A stretch of 41,778 nucleotides of DNA from Bacillota bacterium (GCA_023410025.1 JAEYQM010000042.1:1-41778), one strand, 5' to 3'. Shown: positions 33,160 to 40,800, counted from the first letter of the stretch. Program-made: numbers and translations. The notes: a model not told the origin generated them from the letters alone.

Positions 33160-33861
33160 ATGATTAAATTTATTTTTAGGTTATTATCAAAATTATTAAA
33201 ACAAAGAAAATGTTATTACATAAATAGTAATAATATATTGCCACCACCATTAGAAGAAGAGGAAGAGTTAAAACTTCTTAATCTTTGTAAGAATGGTGAT
33301 ATAGATGCCAGAGATGTATTGATTGTCCATAATTTACGTTTAGTCGTTTATATTGCCAAGAAATTTGAATCAACAAAAATTAATATAGAGGATTTAATAA
33401 GTATAGGATCAATGGGATTGATCAAGGCTGTACAGACATTTAAAATGGAAAAAAATATTAAATTAGCTACCTATGCATCTAGATGCATAGAAAATGAAAT
33501 CTTAATGCATTTACGTAAGACTACAAAGATTAGACAAGAAGTTTCATTAGATGAAGTTTTAAATGTTGATAGTGAGGGTAATGAAATGGTCTTAGCAGAT
33601 ATACTTGGTTCAATTGATGAAGAGACAATTGATGTCATGACTAAGGAAGAAGAACAAAAGAATCTTTATAATGCACTTTATTCTTTAACTGATAGGGAAA
33701 GAGAAATTATTGAAATGCGTTATGGATTATTTGATAAAGAAGCTTTAACTCAAAAGGAAGTTGCAAAACTTTTGGGTATCTCACAATCTTACATTTCTAG
33801 ACTTGAAAAAAGAATAATTGACAAAATGCGTTATTTTGTTACTTCTGGAAGTAACAGGTAA
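33160..33861 (+). CDS. sigE: Sporulation sigma factor sigma-E (mother cell, precursor form)
   Basis: The 233-residue sigma factor directs early mother-cell transcription. The N-terminus is an amphipathic basic pro-sequence (MIKFIFRLLSKLLKQRK) followed by YYINSNNILPPPL, matching the YYI...LPPPL at the Bacillus cleavage site. Cleavage between Tyr19 and Tyr20 is predicted by analogy. Region 2 has NLRLVVYIAKKFEST, DLISIGSMGLIKAV and LATYASRCIENEILMHLR. Region 4 has LTQKEVAKLLGISQSYISRLEKRI. It is cotranscribed with spoIIGA, whose product should activate it. The presence of a pro-sequence and its protease together suggests working compartment control. Confidence 0.94.
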   Translation: MIKFIFRLLSKLLKQRKCYYINSNNILPPPLEEEEELKLLNLCKNGDIDARDVLIVHNLRLVVYIAKKFESTKINIEDLISIGSMGLIKAVQTFKMEKNIKLATYASRCIENEILMHLRKTTKIRQEVSLDEVLNVDSEGNEMVLADILGSIDEETIDVMTKEEEQKNLYNALYSLTDREREIIEMRYGLFDKEALTQKEVAKLLGISQSYISRLEKRIIDKMRYFVTSGSNR

Positions 33862-33882
33862 ATAATAATTTTAAATGTAAAT

Positions 33883-33912
33883 GAATAAATGCGCATTTAT
33901 CTCCACATTATA
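33883..33912 (+). promoter_or_regulatory. Sigma-G/sigma-F type promoter of sigG
   Basis: GAATA (33883-33887), an 18-bp spacer and CATTATA (33906-33912) match the forespore sigma-G consensus (about GHATR, then CATNNTA at 18 bp). The sigG ATG is 20 bases further with GGAGGT between. In B. subtilis sigG has the same kind of autoregulated promoter in the same place. Confidence 0.65.
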
Positions 33913-33931
33913 TAATATGGAGGTGTATGAA

Positions 33932-34705
33932 ATGCGCAATCGTGTTGAAATTACTGGGATAAACACATCCTCTCTAAAAACAATTTCAAATGACAGAATG
34001 ATGGAATTAATTGTTTTAAGTCATGCTGGAGATGATGAGGCACGCGATGAGTTAGTTTATGGAAATCTAAAATTAATTTTAAGTGTAATCAAAAAATTTT
34101 CAAATCGTAAAGAAAATTTAGATGATTTATTTCAGGTAGGGTGTTTAGGGCTTTTAAAAGCAATTGATAATTTTGATATGAGTCATGGGGTTAGGTTTTC
34201 AACTTATGCTGTACCTATGATAATTGGTGAGATTAGAAGATATCTTCGTGATAACTCTTCTGTAAGAGTATCAAGAAGTTTAAAAGATTTGGCTTATAAA
34301 TCATTACAATTTAAAGAAGAATATATTAAAGAATATCAAAAGGATCCAACAACTGAAGAAATTGCTATTGCAGTTGGGGCAGATCCAATTGATGTTATCG
34401 TAGCAATGGAAGCAATACAAGACCCTATATCAATTTATACACCAATATACAATAATGGTAATGATGAAATTTACTTAATTGATCAAATAAAAGACCAAGA
34501 AAACAGTGAAGAAAAAAAGATACTTGAATTAACAATTAAAGAAGGTGTAAAAAAACTTTCTGAAAGAGAAAAAAGTATCATTAATGAAAGATACTTTTTA
34601 GGAAAGACACAAATGGAAATTGCAGAGGAAATTGGAATATCACAAGCGCAAGTTTCAAGACTTGAAAAAAATGCTTTAAAAATTATATTTGATATTGATA
34701 AATAA
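33932..34705 (+). CDS. sigG: Sporulation sigma factor sigma-G (forespore)
   Basis: 257 residues from ATG 33932, giving the family start MRNRVEITGINTSSLKTIS (Bacillus MSRNKVEICGVDTSKL). Signature stretches are NLKLILSVIKKFSNRKENLDDLFQ in region 2.1, RFSTYAVPMIIGEIRRYLRD in region 2.4, SVRVSRSLKDLAYKSLQ and, at the end, GKTQMEIAEEIGISQAQVSRLEK. Sigma-G drives late forespore genes such as those for small acid-soluble proteins and germination receptors. An in-frame ATG at 33881 lies upstream of the promoter -10 and is rejected. The ftsZ-spoIIGA-sigE-sigG order is the same as in Bacillus. Confidence 0.95.
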   Translation: MRNRVEITGINTSSLKTISNDRMMELIVLSHAGDDEARDELVYGNLKLILSVIKKFSNRKENLDDLFQVGCLGLLKAIDNFDMSHGVRFSTYAVPMIIGEIRRYLRDNSSVRVSRSLKDLAYKSLQFKEEYIKEYQKDPTTEEIAIAVGADPIDVIVAMEAIQDPISIYTPIYNNGNDEIYLIDQIKDQENSEEKKILELTIKEGVKKLSEREKSIINERYFLGKTQMEIAEEIGISQAQVSRLEKNALKIIFDIDK

Positions 34706-34731
34706 CAACTATTTAATAGTTGTTATTTTTG
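34701..34731 (+). terminator. sigG terminator
   Basis: AATAACAACTA (34701-34711) pairs with TAGTTGTTATT (34717-34727), followed by T residues. The sigG stop lies in the left arm. Confidence 0.85.
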
Positions 34732-34765
34732 GTTGCGTTATCATTTTTATATTAAGATTTTTTAA

Positions 34766-34793
34766 TTGACAATTTTTCTAGAAAATATATAAT
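34766..34793 (+). promoter_or_regulatory. folT promoter
   Basis: TTGACA (34766-34771), 16-bp spacer, TATAAT (34788-34793). Transcription should begin near 34800, at the first base pairs of the riboswitch. Confidence 0.8.
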
Positions 34794-34800
34794 AGTAAGT

Positions 34801-34889
34801 ACAGAGTAGTCAAATTGCGTTAAGTGCTATACTATGGGATGTAGGGTATGGACGAACACAAAGTGGCGGTAATTTGGCGCGTCCGCTGT
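34801..34889 (+). promoter_or_regulatory. Tetrahydrofolate (THF) riboswitch, class I
   Basis: The RNA matches the THF-I consensus in order: GAGTAG, then GCGTTAAGTG, GGGATGT, GACGAACACA, GGCGGTAATTTGGCGC and GTCCGC. Helix P1 is ACAG (34801-34804) with CTGT (34886-34889). P2 is CAAATT with AATTTG (34871-34876). P3 closes CTATAC with GTATGG. THF-I riboswitches bind reduced folates and lower expression of folate uptake or synthesis genes. The gene downstream is a folate transporter subunit, which confirms the call. Confidence 0.9.
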
Positions 34890-34894
34890 TTGCG

Positions 34895-34921
34895 GATCTC
34901 TTGTAATGGAGGTCTTTTTTT
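34895..34921 (+). terminator. Candidate expression-platform hairpin of the THF riboswitch
   Basis: GATCTC (34895-34900) can pair with GAGGTC (34909-34914, one G-U) and is followed by seven T residues. The right arm contains the folT Shine-Dalgarno GGAGGT. It could act as a terminator or simply hide the ribosome-binding site. An upstream hairpin, TCCGC with GCGGA (34882-34896), shares bases with P1 and could be the switch. Confidence 0.5.
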
Positions 34922-34924
34922 ATT

Positions 34925-35554
34925 GTGAAAACTAAGAATCAAAAAATTTGTTTACGGCTATTTAGTAAAGAGTATTGGCGATTAGCATTAGAAGAGTTTA
35001 AATTTGTAAAGACTATTGCTATGGTATCTATTTTAATCGCATTTGATATTGCCTTAAATTTAATAGGTACAATTTTTCCTATTAAAGTTTTTACACGTCA
35101 AATTATGTTTACTTTTATTCCAACAGCAATTTCCTCATTTTTGTTTGGGCCTGTTGTTGCAATAGCTTATGGGATAATATCTGATGTTTTGGGGTATTTT
35201 ATTGGCGGTGGTGCTGGTGGAGAATTTTTTCCAGGTTATACATTAAGTGCTGTTTTAGGGGCATTAATATATAGTGTGTTTTTATACAGAACTAGGATAT
35301 CAATGTTTAAAATATTTATATCTAAGTTTTTTGTTAACATATTTGTTAATGCATACTTAGGTTCTGTATGGTTGAGTATTTTATACTCTAAAAAGACTTT
35401 TTATGCTTATTTAATCGGTGGTATAACAAAGAATCTAATACTACTTCCAATAGAAGTATTTATTTTGATAATTGTGTTTAAAAAAATAATCCCTATAAGC
35501 AAAAACTATGATTTTTTGAGTCAAAAAGTGAGTAATGAAATAAAAATAATTTAG
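34925..35554 (+). CDS. folT: Folate-specific S component of an ECF transporter (FolT)
   Basis: The 209-residue membrane protein has about six hydrophobic segments. Typical S-component features are the start of the second segment, MVSILIAFDIALNLIG, and FTFIPTAISSFLFGPVVA followed by the conserved GIISDVLGYFIGGG. It captures folate and docks on the shared EcfAA'T module, which is encoded elsewhere. The start is GTG 34925, eleven bases after GGAGGT. The THF riboswitch upstream supports folate as substrate. Confidence 0.9.
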   Translation: MKTKNQKICLRLFSKEYWRLALEEFKFVKTIAMVSILIAFDIALNLIGTIFPIKVFTRQIMFTFIPTAISSFLFGPVVAIAYGIISDVLGYFIGGGAGGEFFPGYTLSAVLGALIYSVFLYRTRISMFKIFISKFFVNIFVNAYLGSVWLSILYSKKTFYAYLIGGITKNLILLPIEVFILIIVFKKIIPISKNYDFLSQKVSNEIKII

Positions 35555-35571
35555 TGTATACGTTTTATGTA

Positions 35572-35599
35572 TTGAAAATTAATAAAGTTGTAGTATAAT
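35572..35599 (+). promoter_or_regulatory. gpmI promoter
   Basis: TTGAAA (35572-35577), 16-bp spacer, TATAAT (35594-35599). This places the transcript start near 35606 and rules out the in-frame ATG at 35602. Confidence 0.75.
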
Positions 35600-35622
35600 A
35601 TATGAAGGAAATAGGTGAAATT

Positions 35623-37134
35623 ATGGATAAGAAATTAGTTATGTTAACTATCCTAGATGGTTATGGAATAACAGATGTGGTTAAAGGAAATGCTATTAAA
35701 GCAGCTAATAAACCTAATTTGGATTATTTATTCAAAGAATATCCAAACACTCTTTTAGAAGCAAGCGGTGAAGCAGTAGGTTTACCTATGGGTCAAATGG
35801 GTAATAGTGAAGTTGGCCACATGAATATTGGAGCTGGCCGTGTTGTTTATCAATCTCTTACACGTGTGAATATTGCTGTAAGAACAGATGAATTAATCAA
35901 AAATCCAGCAATTGATAAAGCAATTAAAAATGCTATTAAAAACAATAGTAAACTTCATATTATGGGTTTACTAAGTGATGGTGGAGTTCACTCTCATATT
36001 GACCATTTTATTTATTTAATGGAAAAAGCTTCACAAGCTGGAGTTAAGGAAATTGTTGTCCATGCCTTTTTAGATGGACGTGATGTTCCTCCAAAATCAG
36101 CAGAAGTATATTTAAAACAAATTGAAGACAAATGTAAAGAACTTGGAAATGCAAAAATAGGTGTTGTTAGTGGACGCTACTATGCAATGGACCGTGACAA
36201 AAACTGGGCTCGTCAACAACTTGCTTACGATGCTTTAGTTTATAACCAAGCTCCAGTAAAAGAGTTATTTGCTGGTTTAAAAGAATCATATGCTAATAAT
36301 GTAACCGATGAATTCGTTTTACCTTATCTTGCAAATACTGATAGTTTTATTAATGATGGCGATAGCGTAATTCATGCTAATTTCCGTCCTGATCGTGCTA
36401 TTCAATTATCTATAGGATTAAGCAATATTGAAAAGACAGGATTCAAGGGTAAGAAATTTGAAAACTTAACTTTCTCAACAATGATGAATTACTCTGAAGA
36501 CGTAATTGCTAATGTTGCTTTTGATGTTCAAGAATTAACTGATACATATGGTGAAATTATTGCAGCAAACAATATGACGCAATTAAGAATTGCTGAAACT
36601 GAAAAATATGCTCACGTAACATATTTCTTTGATGGTGGCGTTGAAAAAGACATTAAGGGTGCAGATAGAATTTTAGTATCTTCTCCAAAAGTTGCAACGT
36701 TTGATTTACAACCTGAAATGAGTGCTTATGAAGTTAAAGATAAAGTTGTTGAAGCAATTTTAAGTAAGAAATATGATACAATAATTTTAAACTTTGCTAA
36801 TTGTGATATGGTTGGACATACATGTAATATGGATGCTACAATTAAAGCTGTTGAAACAGTTGATAAATGTGTTGGTGAAATTTACAAAGCAATTAAATCA
36901 GTTGATGGGGTGTTACTTGTAACTGCCGATCACGGAAATGCTGATAAATTATTAGATGAAAATGGTCAACCATTCTCAGCTCACTCTACAAATCCAGTTC
37001 CTTTCATTGTATGTAAAAAAGGGATTGAATTAAATAAGGGCGGAAACTTAGGAGATATTGCTCCTACAATGTTAGAATTGTTGAATGTTAAAAAATCAAA
37101 ATTTATGACTGGAAATAGTTTAATAAAAAAATAA
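35623..37134 (+). CDS. gpmI: 2,3-bisphosphoglycerate-independent phosphoglycerate mutase
   Basis: The 503-residue Mn-dependent enzyme interconverts 3- and 2-phosphoglycerate in lower glycolysis. Alkaline-phosphatase-like metal sites are visible: MLTILDGYGI at the start, the nucleophile Ser62 in MGQMGNSEVGHMNIGAGR, HAFLDGRDVPP, ANFRPDRAIQ, ANCDMVGHTC and TADHGNADK. ATG 35623 lies 24 bases after the -10 and follows AGGTGA. It is directly followed by eno, so two successive glycolytic steps are coexpressed. In relatives gapA, pgk and tpiA precede it; here they are missing from this site. Confidence 0.96.
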   Translation: MDKKLVMLTILDGYGITDVVKGNAIKAANKPNLDYLFKEYPNTLLEASGEAVGLPMGQMGNSEVGHMNIGAGRVVYQSLTRVNIAVRTDELIKNPAIDKAIKNAIKNNSKLHIMGLLSDGGVHSHIDHFIYLMEKASQAGVKEIVVHAFLDGRDVPPKSAEVYLKQIEDKCKELGNAKIGVVSGRYYAMDRDKNWARQQLAYDALVYNQAPVKELFAGLKESYANNVTDEFVLPYLANTDSFINDGDSVIHANFRPDRAIQLSIGLSNIEKTGFKGKKFENLTFSTMMNYSEDVIANVAFDVQELTDTYGEIIAANNMTQLRIAETEKYAHVTYFFDGGVEKDIKGADRILVSSPKVATFDLQPEMSAYEVKDKVVEAILSKKYDTIILNFANCDMVGHTCNMDATIKAVETVDKCVGEIYKAIKSVDGVLLVTADHGNADKLLDENGQPFSAHSTNPVPFIVCKKGIELNKGGNLGDIAPTMLELLNVKKSKFMTGNSLIKK

Positions 37135-37147
37135 CTAAGGTTAGTAA

Positions 37148-37161
37148 ACGCCGAAAGGTGT
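37148..37161 (+). other. Small GNRA-tetraloop hairpin between gpmI and eno
   Basis: ACGCC, a GAAA loop and GGTGT (one G-U pair) form a compact RNA hairpin 29 bases before the eno start. It lacks a T-run and is not a terminator. It may be a processing or stabilising element, which is inference. Confidence 0.35.
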
Positions 37162-37189
37162 AATAATAAATTTATAAAGGAGAAAAAAT

Positions 37190-38485
37190 ATGCCATTTAT
37201 TAGAGAAGTTTATGCTCGTGAAGTTATTGACTCACGTGGTAATCCAACAATCGAAGTAGAAGTTTATACTGAGAGCGAAGGATTTGGACGCGCTATGGTG
37301 CCAAGTGGTGCTTCAACTGGTGAACATGAAGCTGTTGAATTACGTGATGGAGACAAGAGCCGTTATTTAGGAAAAGGTGTTTTAACTGCCGTTGAAAATG
37401 TTAACGAAGTTATTGCTCCAGAAATTATTGGAATGAATGTATTTGATCAAGTTGGAATTGACCATTTAATGATTGAATTAGATGGTACTGAAAACAAAGG
37501 AAAATTAGGAGCTAACGCAATCCTAGGTGTATCTATGGCTGTTGCTCGTGCTGCTGCTGATTTATGTGGATTACCATTATACAACTACTTAGGTGGATTC
37601 AATGCAAAAGAATTACCAACTCCAATGATGAATATCATCAATGGTGGTAGCCATGCTGACAACAACGTTGACTTCCAAGAATTTATGATTTTACCTGTTG
37701 GTGCAGAATCATTCAAAGAAGCAATCAGAATGGGTGCAGAAGTATTCCATAACCTTAAAAAAGTTTTAAGTTCAATGGGATTAAACACTGCTGTTGGAGA
37801 TGAAGGTGGATTTGCACCAAATTTACAAAGCAATGAAGATGCAATCAAAGTAATTATTGAAGCAATTAATAAAGCTGGTTATGTTCCAGGTAAAGATGTA
37901 TTCATCGGTATGGACGTAGCTTCAAGCGAATTCTATGATAAAGCTAAGAAAAAATATGTATTAGCTGGTGAAGGTGGAAAAGAATTTACTTCAGTTGAAT
38001 TAGTAGATTTCTACGAAGGTTTAGTTGAAAAATATCCAATCATCACAATCGAAGATGGATTAGATGAAAACGACTGGGAAGGATGGAAAATCCTTACAGA
38101 AAGACTTGGTAAGAAGATTCAATTAGTTGGTGATGACTTATTCGTTACTAACACTAAGAGATTAGCTCAAGGTATCCAAATGGGTGTTGCTAACTCAATT
38201 CTTATTAAAGTTAACCAAATTGGAACTTTAACTGAAACTTTTGAAGCAATTGAAATGGCTAAAAAAGCTGGTTATACTGCAGTAGTATCACACCGTAGTG
38301 GTGAAACAGAAGATACAACAATTGCTGACATTGCTGTAGCTTTAAATACAGGCCAAATTAAGACTGGTTCTATGAGTAGAACAGACCGTGTTGCTAAATA
38401 CAATCAATTATTAAGAATTGAAGATGAATTAGGCGAAACATCTGTTTACAATGGTATGAAATCTTTCTACAATTTAAAGAAATAG
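37190..38485 (+). CDS. eno: Enolase
   Basis: The 431-residue enzyme turns 2-phosphoglycerate into phosphoenolpyruvate. Family blocks are REVYAREVIDSRGNPTIEVE, PSGASTGEHEAVELRD, the catalytic Glu in VGDEGGFAPNL, the metal ligands in IEDGLDENDWEGW and LVGDDLFVTN, and the Lys and His in LIKVNQIGTLTE and SHRSGETEDTTIAD. AAAGGAG precedes the ATG. The sequence is clearly richer in optimal codons than its neighbours, which fits high expression. Confidence 0.98.
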   Translation: MPFIREVYAREVIDSRGNPTIEVEVYTESEGFGRAMVPSGASTGEHEAVELRDGDKSRYLGKGVLTAVENVNEVIAPEIIGMNVFDQVGIDHLMIELDGTENKGKLGANAILGVSMAVARAAADLCGLPLYNYLGGFNAKELPTPMMNIINGGSHADNNVDFQEFMILPVGAESFKEAIRMGAEVFHNLKKVLSSMGLNTAVGDEGGFAPNLQSNEDAIKVIIEAINKAGYVPGKDVFIGMDVASSEFYDKAKKKYVLAGEGGKEFTSVELVDFYEGLVEKYPIITIEDGLDENDWEGWKILTERLGKKIQLVGDDLFVTNTKRLAQGIQMGVANSILIKVNQIGTLTETFEAIEMAKKAGYTAVVSHRSGETEDTTIADIAVALNTGQIKTGSMSRTDRVAKYNQLLRIEDELGETSVYNGMKSFYNLKK

Positions 38486-38502
38486 TTTCATTTTAGATAA
38501 TT

Positions 38503-38553
38503 AAAATGTTAATTACTTTAAGTAGTTCTACTTTTAGTATTTAGCATTTTTTT
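38503..38553 (+). terminator. Long hairpin terminator after eno
   Basis: Two 23-base arms (38503-38525 and 38528-38550) pair with only a few mismatches and end in a run of T residues. It is unusually long for this window. Confidence 0.75.
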
Positions 38554-38581
38554 GTTGAGAATAAATAATGACTTGAGCATT

Positions 38582-38590
38582 TGATATAAT
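38582..38590 (+). promoter_or_regulatory. Extended -10 promoter of the TVP38-type gene
   Basis: TGATATAAT: TATAAT at 38585-38590 with the TGn extension and no good -35. Confidence 0.55.
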
Positions 38591-38641
38591 TTCCTTGTGT
38601 AAATTTACCTAATTGTGTTAAGATATAAACAGGAGAATATT

Positions 38642-39316
38642 ATGAATAAAAAAATAAGAATTGCTTTATTTTGCTTATTTATGGGAGTTATGATATTTAT
38701 TACAATCTATGCTTTTCCCTATATCTTAAGATTAGGAGATGAGCAATCAAGAATAGAGATTCAGAATAAAATTTCTGATATGGGATTTCTTGGTTGGTTA
38801 GTAATGCTTAATATTCAAATTGCTCAAGTCGTTATTGCATTTTTACCGGGTGAACCAGTTGAAATAATAATGGGGATAATGTATGGACCAATAATTGGTA
38901 CACTTACATGTCTATTAGGAATTGCAATTGGTACAGTTATAATTTATGTTTTATCAAAATGGATTGGTAAACCATTTATCAGTTTATTTGTTGATCCAGA
39001 TAAATTAGATGATTTTAAGTTTATTAATAATAAGCAGAAAAAGGATATTACTGTCTTTACATTGTTTTTTATCCCTGGTACCCCAAAAGATTTAATAACA
39101 TATTTTGCCCCATTTGTAAAAATGAATTTTTTTAGATTTTTAATAATAAGTCTATTTGCACGTATACCTTCTATTGTAACTTCAACAATTGGGGGAACTA
39201 GTATTATATCTGGAAATTGGACACTAACTGTTATAATTTTTTCAGTTACACTTATGTTTGCAATTATAGGTTATTTTATAAACAAACATTTTATTGGTAA
39301 AAACAGGAAATACTAG
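38642..39316 (+). CDS. TVP38/TMEM64 (DedA/VTT superfamily) membrane protein
   Basis: The 224-residue protein has about five to six membrane segments. The VTT-domain signatures are present: FLPGEPVEIIMGIMYGPIIG with glycines after it, and the second re-entrant-loop pattern FFIPGTPKDLITYFAPF. VTT proteins are linked to phospholipid or lipid-carrier movement across membranes, but the substrate of this one cannot be told. AGGAG lies six bases before ATG 38642; a GTG at 38615 is in frame but lacks a ribosome-binding site. It appears monocistronic. Confidence 0.85.
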   Translation: MNKKIRIALFCLFMGVMIFITIYAFPYILRLGDEQSRIEIQNKISDMGFLGWLVMLNIQIAQVVIAFLPGEPVEIIMGIMYGPIIGTLTCLLGIAIGTVIIYVLSKWIGKPFISLFVDPDKLDDFKFINNKQKKDITVFTLFFIPGTPKDLITYFAPFVKMNFFRFLIISLFARIPSIVTSTIGGTSIISGNWTLTVIIFSVTLMFAIIGYFINKHFIGKNRKY

Positions 39317-39345
39317 TCATATATATAGTAAATTTTAGGTTTATA

Positions 39346-39354
39346 TGCTATAAT
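39346..39354 (+). promoter_or_regulatory. Extended -10 promoter of the rpoD-like gene
   Basis: TGCTATAAT (-10 at 39349-39354) about 250 bases ahead of the sigma factor gene. The long leader contains an AT-rich hairpin ACAATTTA / TAAATTGT (39402-39423). A nearer, weaker promoter is possible. Confidence 0.45.
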
Positions 39355-39600
39355 CATTGCGTAAGATACATATATAAAATATGCGAAAAATGTAACATAA
39401 TACAATTTATTATTGTAAATTGTTGTATATTTGCTTAAATGTAAATATTTTGTTATATGATTAATTAAATTTTATGAATTAAAAGTAAAATTGTGTAAAG
39501 AAATAAAGAGGACAAGTTTTTTAGCAGATATTTCATAGATGTATAAAAAAATATGTCCCATCTTAAAATAATAATATCTTTAGGAAAGGTGGTGAGTATA

Positions 39601-40743
39601 ATGAATGAAACTTTAAATGATTTAATGAATAAGGCAATGAAAAATGGATTTATTTATGAAGAACAATTAGTAAAGTTTATTGAAAGAAATAGTCCAGAAT
39701 ATGAAAAAGTTGTTAAAAAGCTACACGATGAAGAAATAGACCTAATCATGCAAGATGAAGAAATAGATGAAGAAGAAGCAATACCTGAGGATATTCAAGA
39801 AGTAGATGAAGAAATCGAAAAATTACCTAAGGCTACAGATAGTTTAACAGCTTACATTAATGATATAAAAGGTTTTCCTTTACTCACAGCTGAGGAAGAA
39901 TTTGCTCTAGCAGATGAAATTAAAGCTGGTGTTGAAGCACAAGATAAGTTAGAGAAAGAATTTGATAATTTAACTGAGGAAGAAAAATTAGATTTACAGG
40001 ATATAATTGATCGCGGCGAAGCTAGCAAAGAATATTTTATAAATTGTAACTTACGTCTTGTTGTATGGTGGAGTTCAAAATATCGAAATAAGGGATTATC
40101 ACAAGACGACTTAATCCAAGAAGGTAACATGGGATTAATGAGAGCTGTAGATAAATTCGATTCAAAACGTGGTGCTAGATTTAGTACTTACGCAAGTAAT
40201 TGGATTAGAAAGAGTATAATCCGTGGTATTCAAAACCAAGCTAGAACAATAAGAATCCCAGTTCATATTTCATCATATATTAGTAAAATGAAACGTATTG
40301 AAAGAACTCTAGAAACTGAATTAGGACGTACGCCAACAGTTGAAGAAATTGCTGAGGAAATGGGCGAAAAAGTAGAAAGAGTTAAAGAAATACAAGGCTA
40401 TGTAAATGATAAGATTTCATTAGATACTCCAGTTGGTGAAGAAGACGCATCAAATTTAGGAGATTTAATTTGCGATACAAACACAGCTAATGCATTTGAA
40501 GAAATTGTAAAAGTTGAATATAAAGCAGAATTACATAGGATTTTACGTGAGTTAAATCAAAAAGAATATCAAGTAATTACTCAAAGATTTGGAATTCATG
40601 ATGGTCAATCTAAGACACTTGAAGAAATTGGTCAAGGTCTAGGACTTACACGTGAACGTGTACGTCAAATTGAAGCAAAAGCTTTACGTAAATTAAGACA
40701 TCCAAGTAGAAGCGAAAAAATGAAGCAATATATGGAAGTGTGA
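39601..40743 (+). CDS. rpoD: Primary-type RNA polymerase sigma factor (RpoD/SigA-like) with altered region 2.4
   Basis: The 380-residue sigma-70 factor has the full primary layout: an acidic region 1.1-like start, region 1.2 TAYINDIKGFPLLTAEEE, region 2.1-2.2 NLRLVV...DDLIQEGNMGLMRAV, region 3 from PVH on, and region 4.2 LGLTRERVRQIEAKALRKLR. Region 2.3-2.4 reads YASNWIRKSIIR (197-208) where the family has YATWWIRQAITR, so several promoter-contacting residues differ (see findings). The start is ATG 39601, after AAAGGTGGTGAG. Primary sigma genes usually follow dnaG; here dnaG is absent. It may be the only RpoD or a second, divergent one. Confidence 0.9.
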   Translation: MNETLNDLMNKAMKNGFIYEEQLVKFIERNSPEYEKVVKKLHDEEIDLIMQDEEIDEEEAIPEDIQEVDEEIEKLPKATDSLTAYINDIKGFPLLTAEEEFALADEIKAGVEAQDKLEKEFDNLTEEEKLDLQDIIDRGEASKEYFINCNLRLVVWWSSKYRNKGLSQDDLIQEGNMGLMRAVDKFDSKRGARFSTYASNWIRKSIIRGIQNQARTIRIPVHISSYISKMKRIERTLETELGRTPTVEEIAEEMGEKVERVKEIQGYVNDKISLDTPVGEEDASNLGDLICDTNTANAFEEIVKVEYKAELHRILRELNQKEYQVITQRFGIHDGQSKTLEEIGQGLGLTRERVRQIEAKALRKLRHPSRSEKMKQYMEV

Positions 40744-40765
40744 TATGAGAAATTGCATAAATATA

Positions 40766-40800
40766 AACCTATTCAAACTAAGTTGTTGAATAGGTTTTTT
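40766..40800 (+). terminator. Terminator after the rpoD-like gene
   Basis: AACCTATTCAA (from 40767) pairs with TTGAATAGGTT, followed by six T residues. Confidence 0.88.

Noticed and set aside
33881..33931. Longer sigG starting at ATG 33881
   Set aside because: The extension would begin upstream of the sigma-G-like -10, lacks a ribosome-binding site, and is absent from the family N-terminus.
39553..39600. Longer rpoD from an upstream in-frame ATG
   Set aside because: The strong AAAGGTGGTGAG site points to ATG 39601, and the extension has no similarity to sigma factors.
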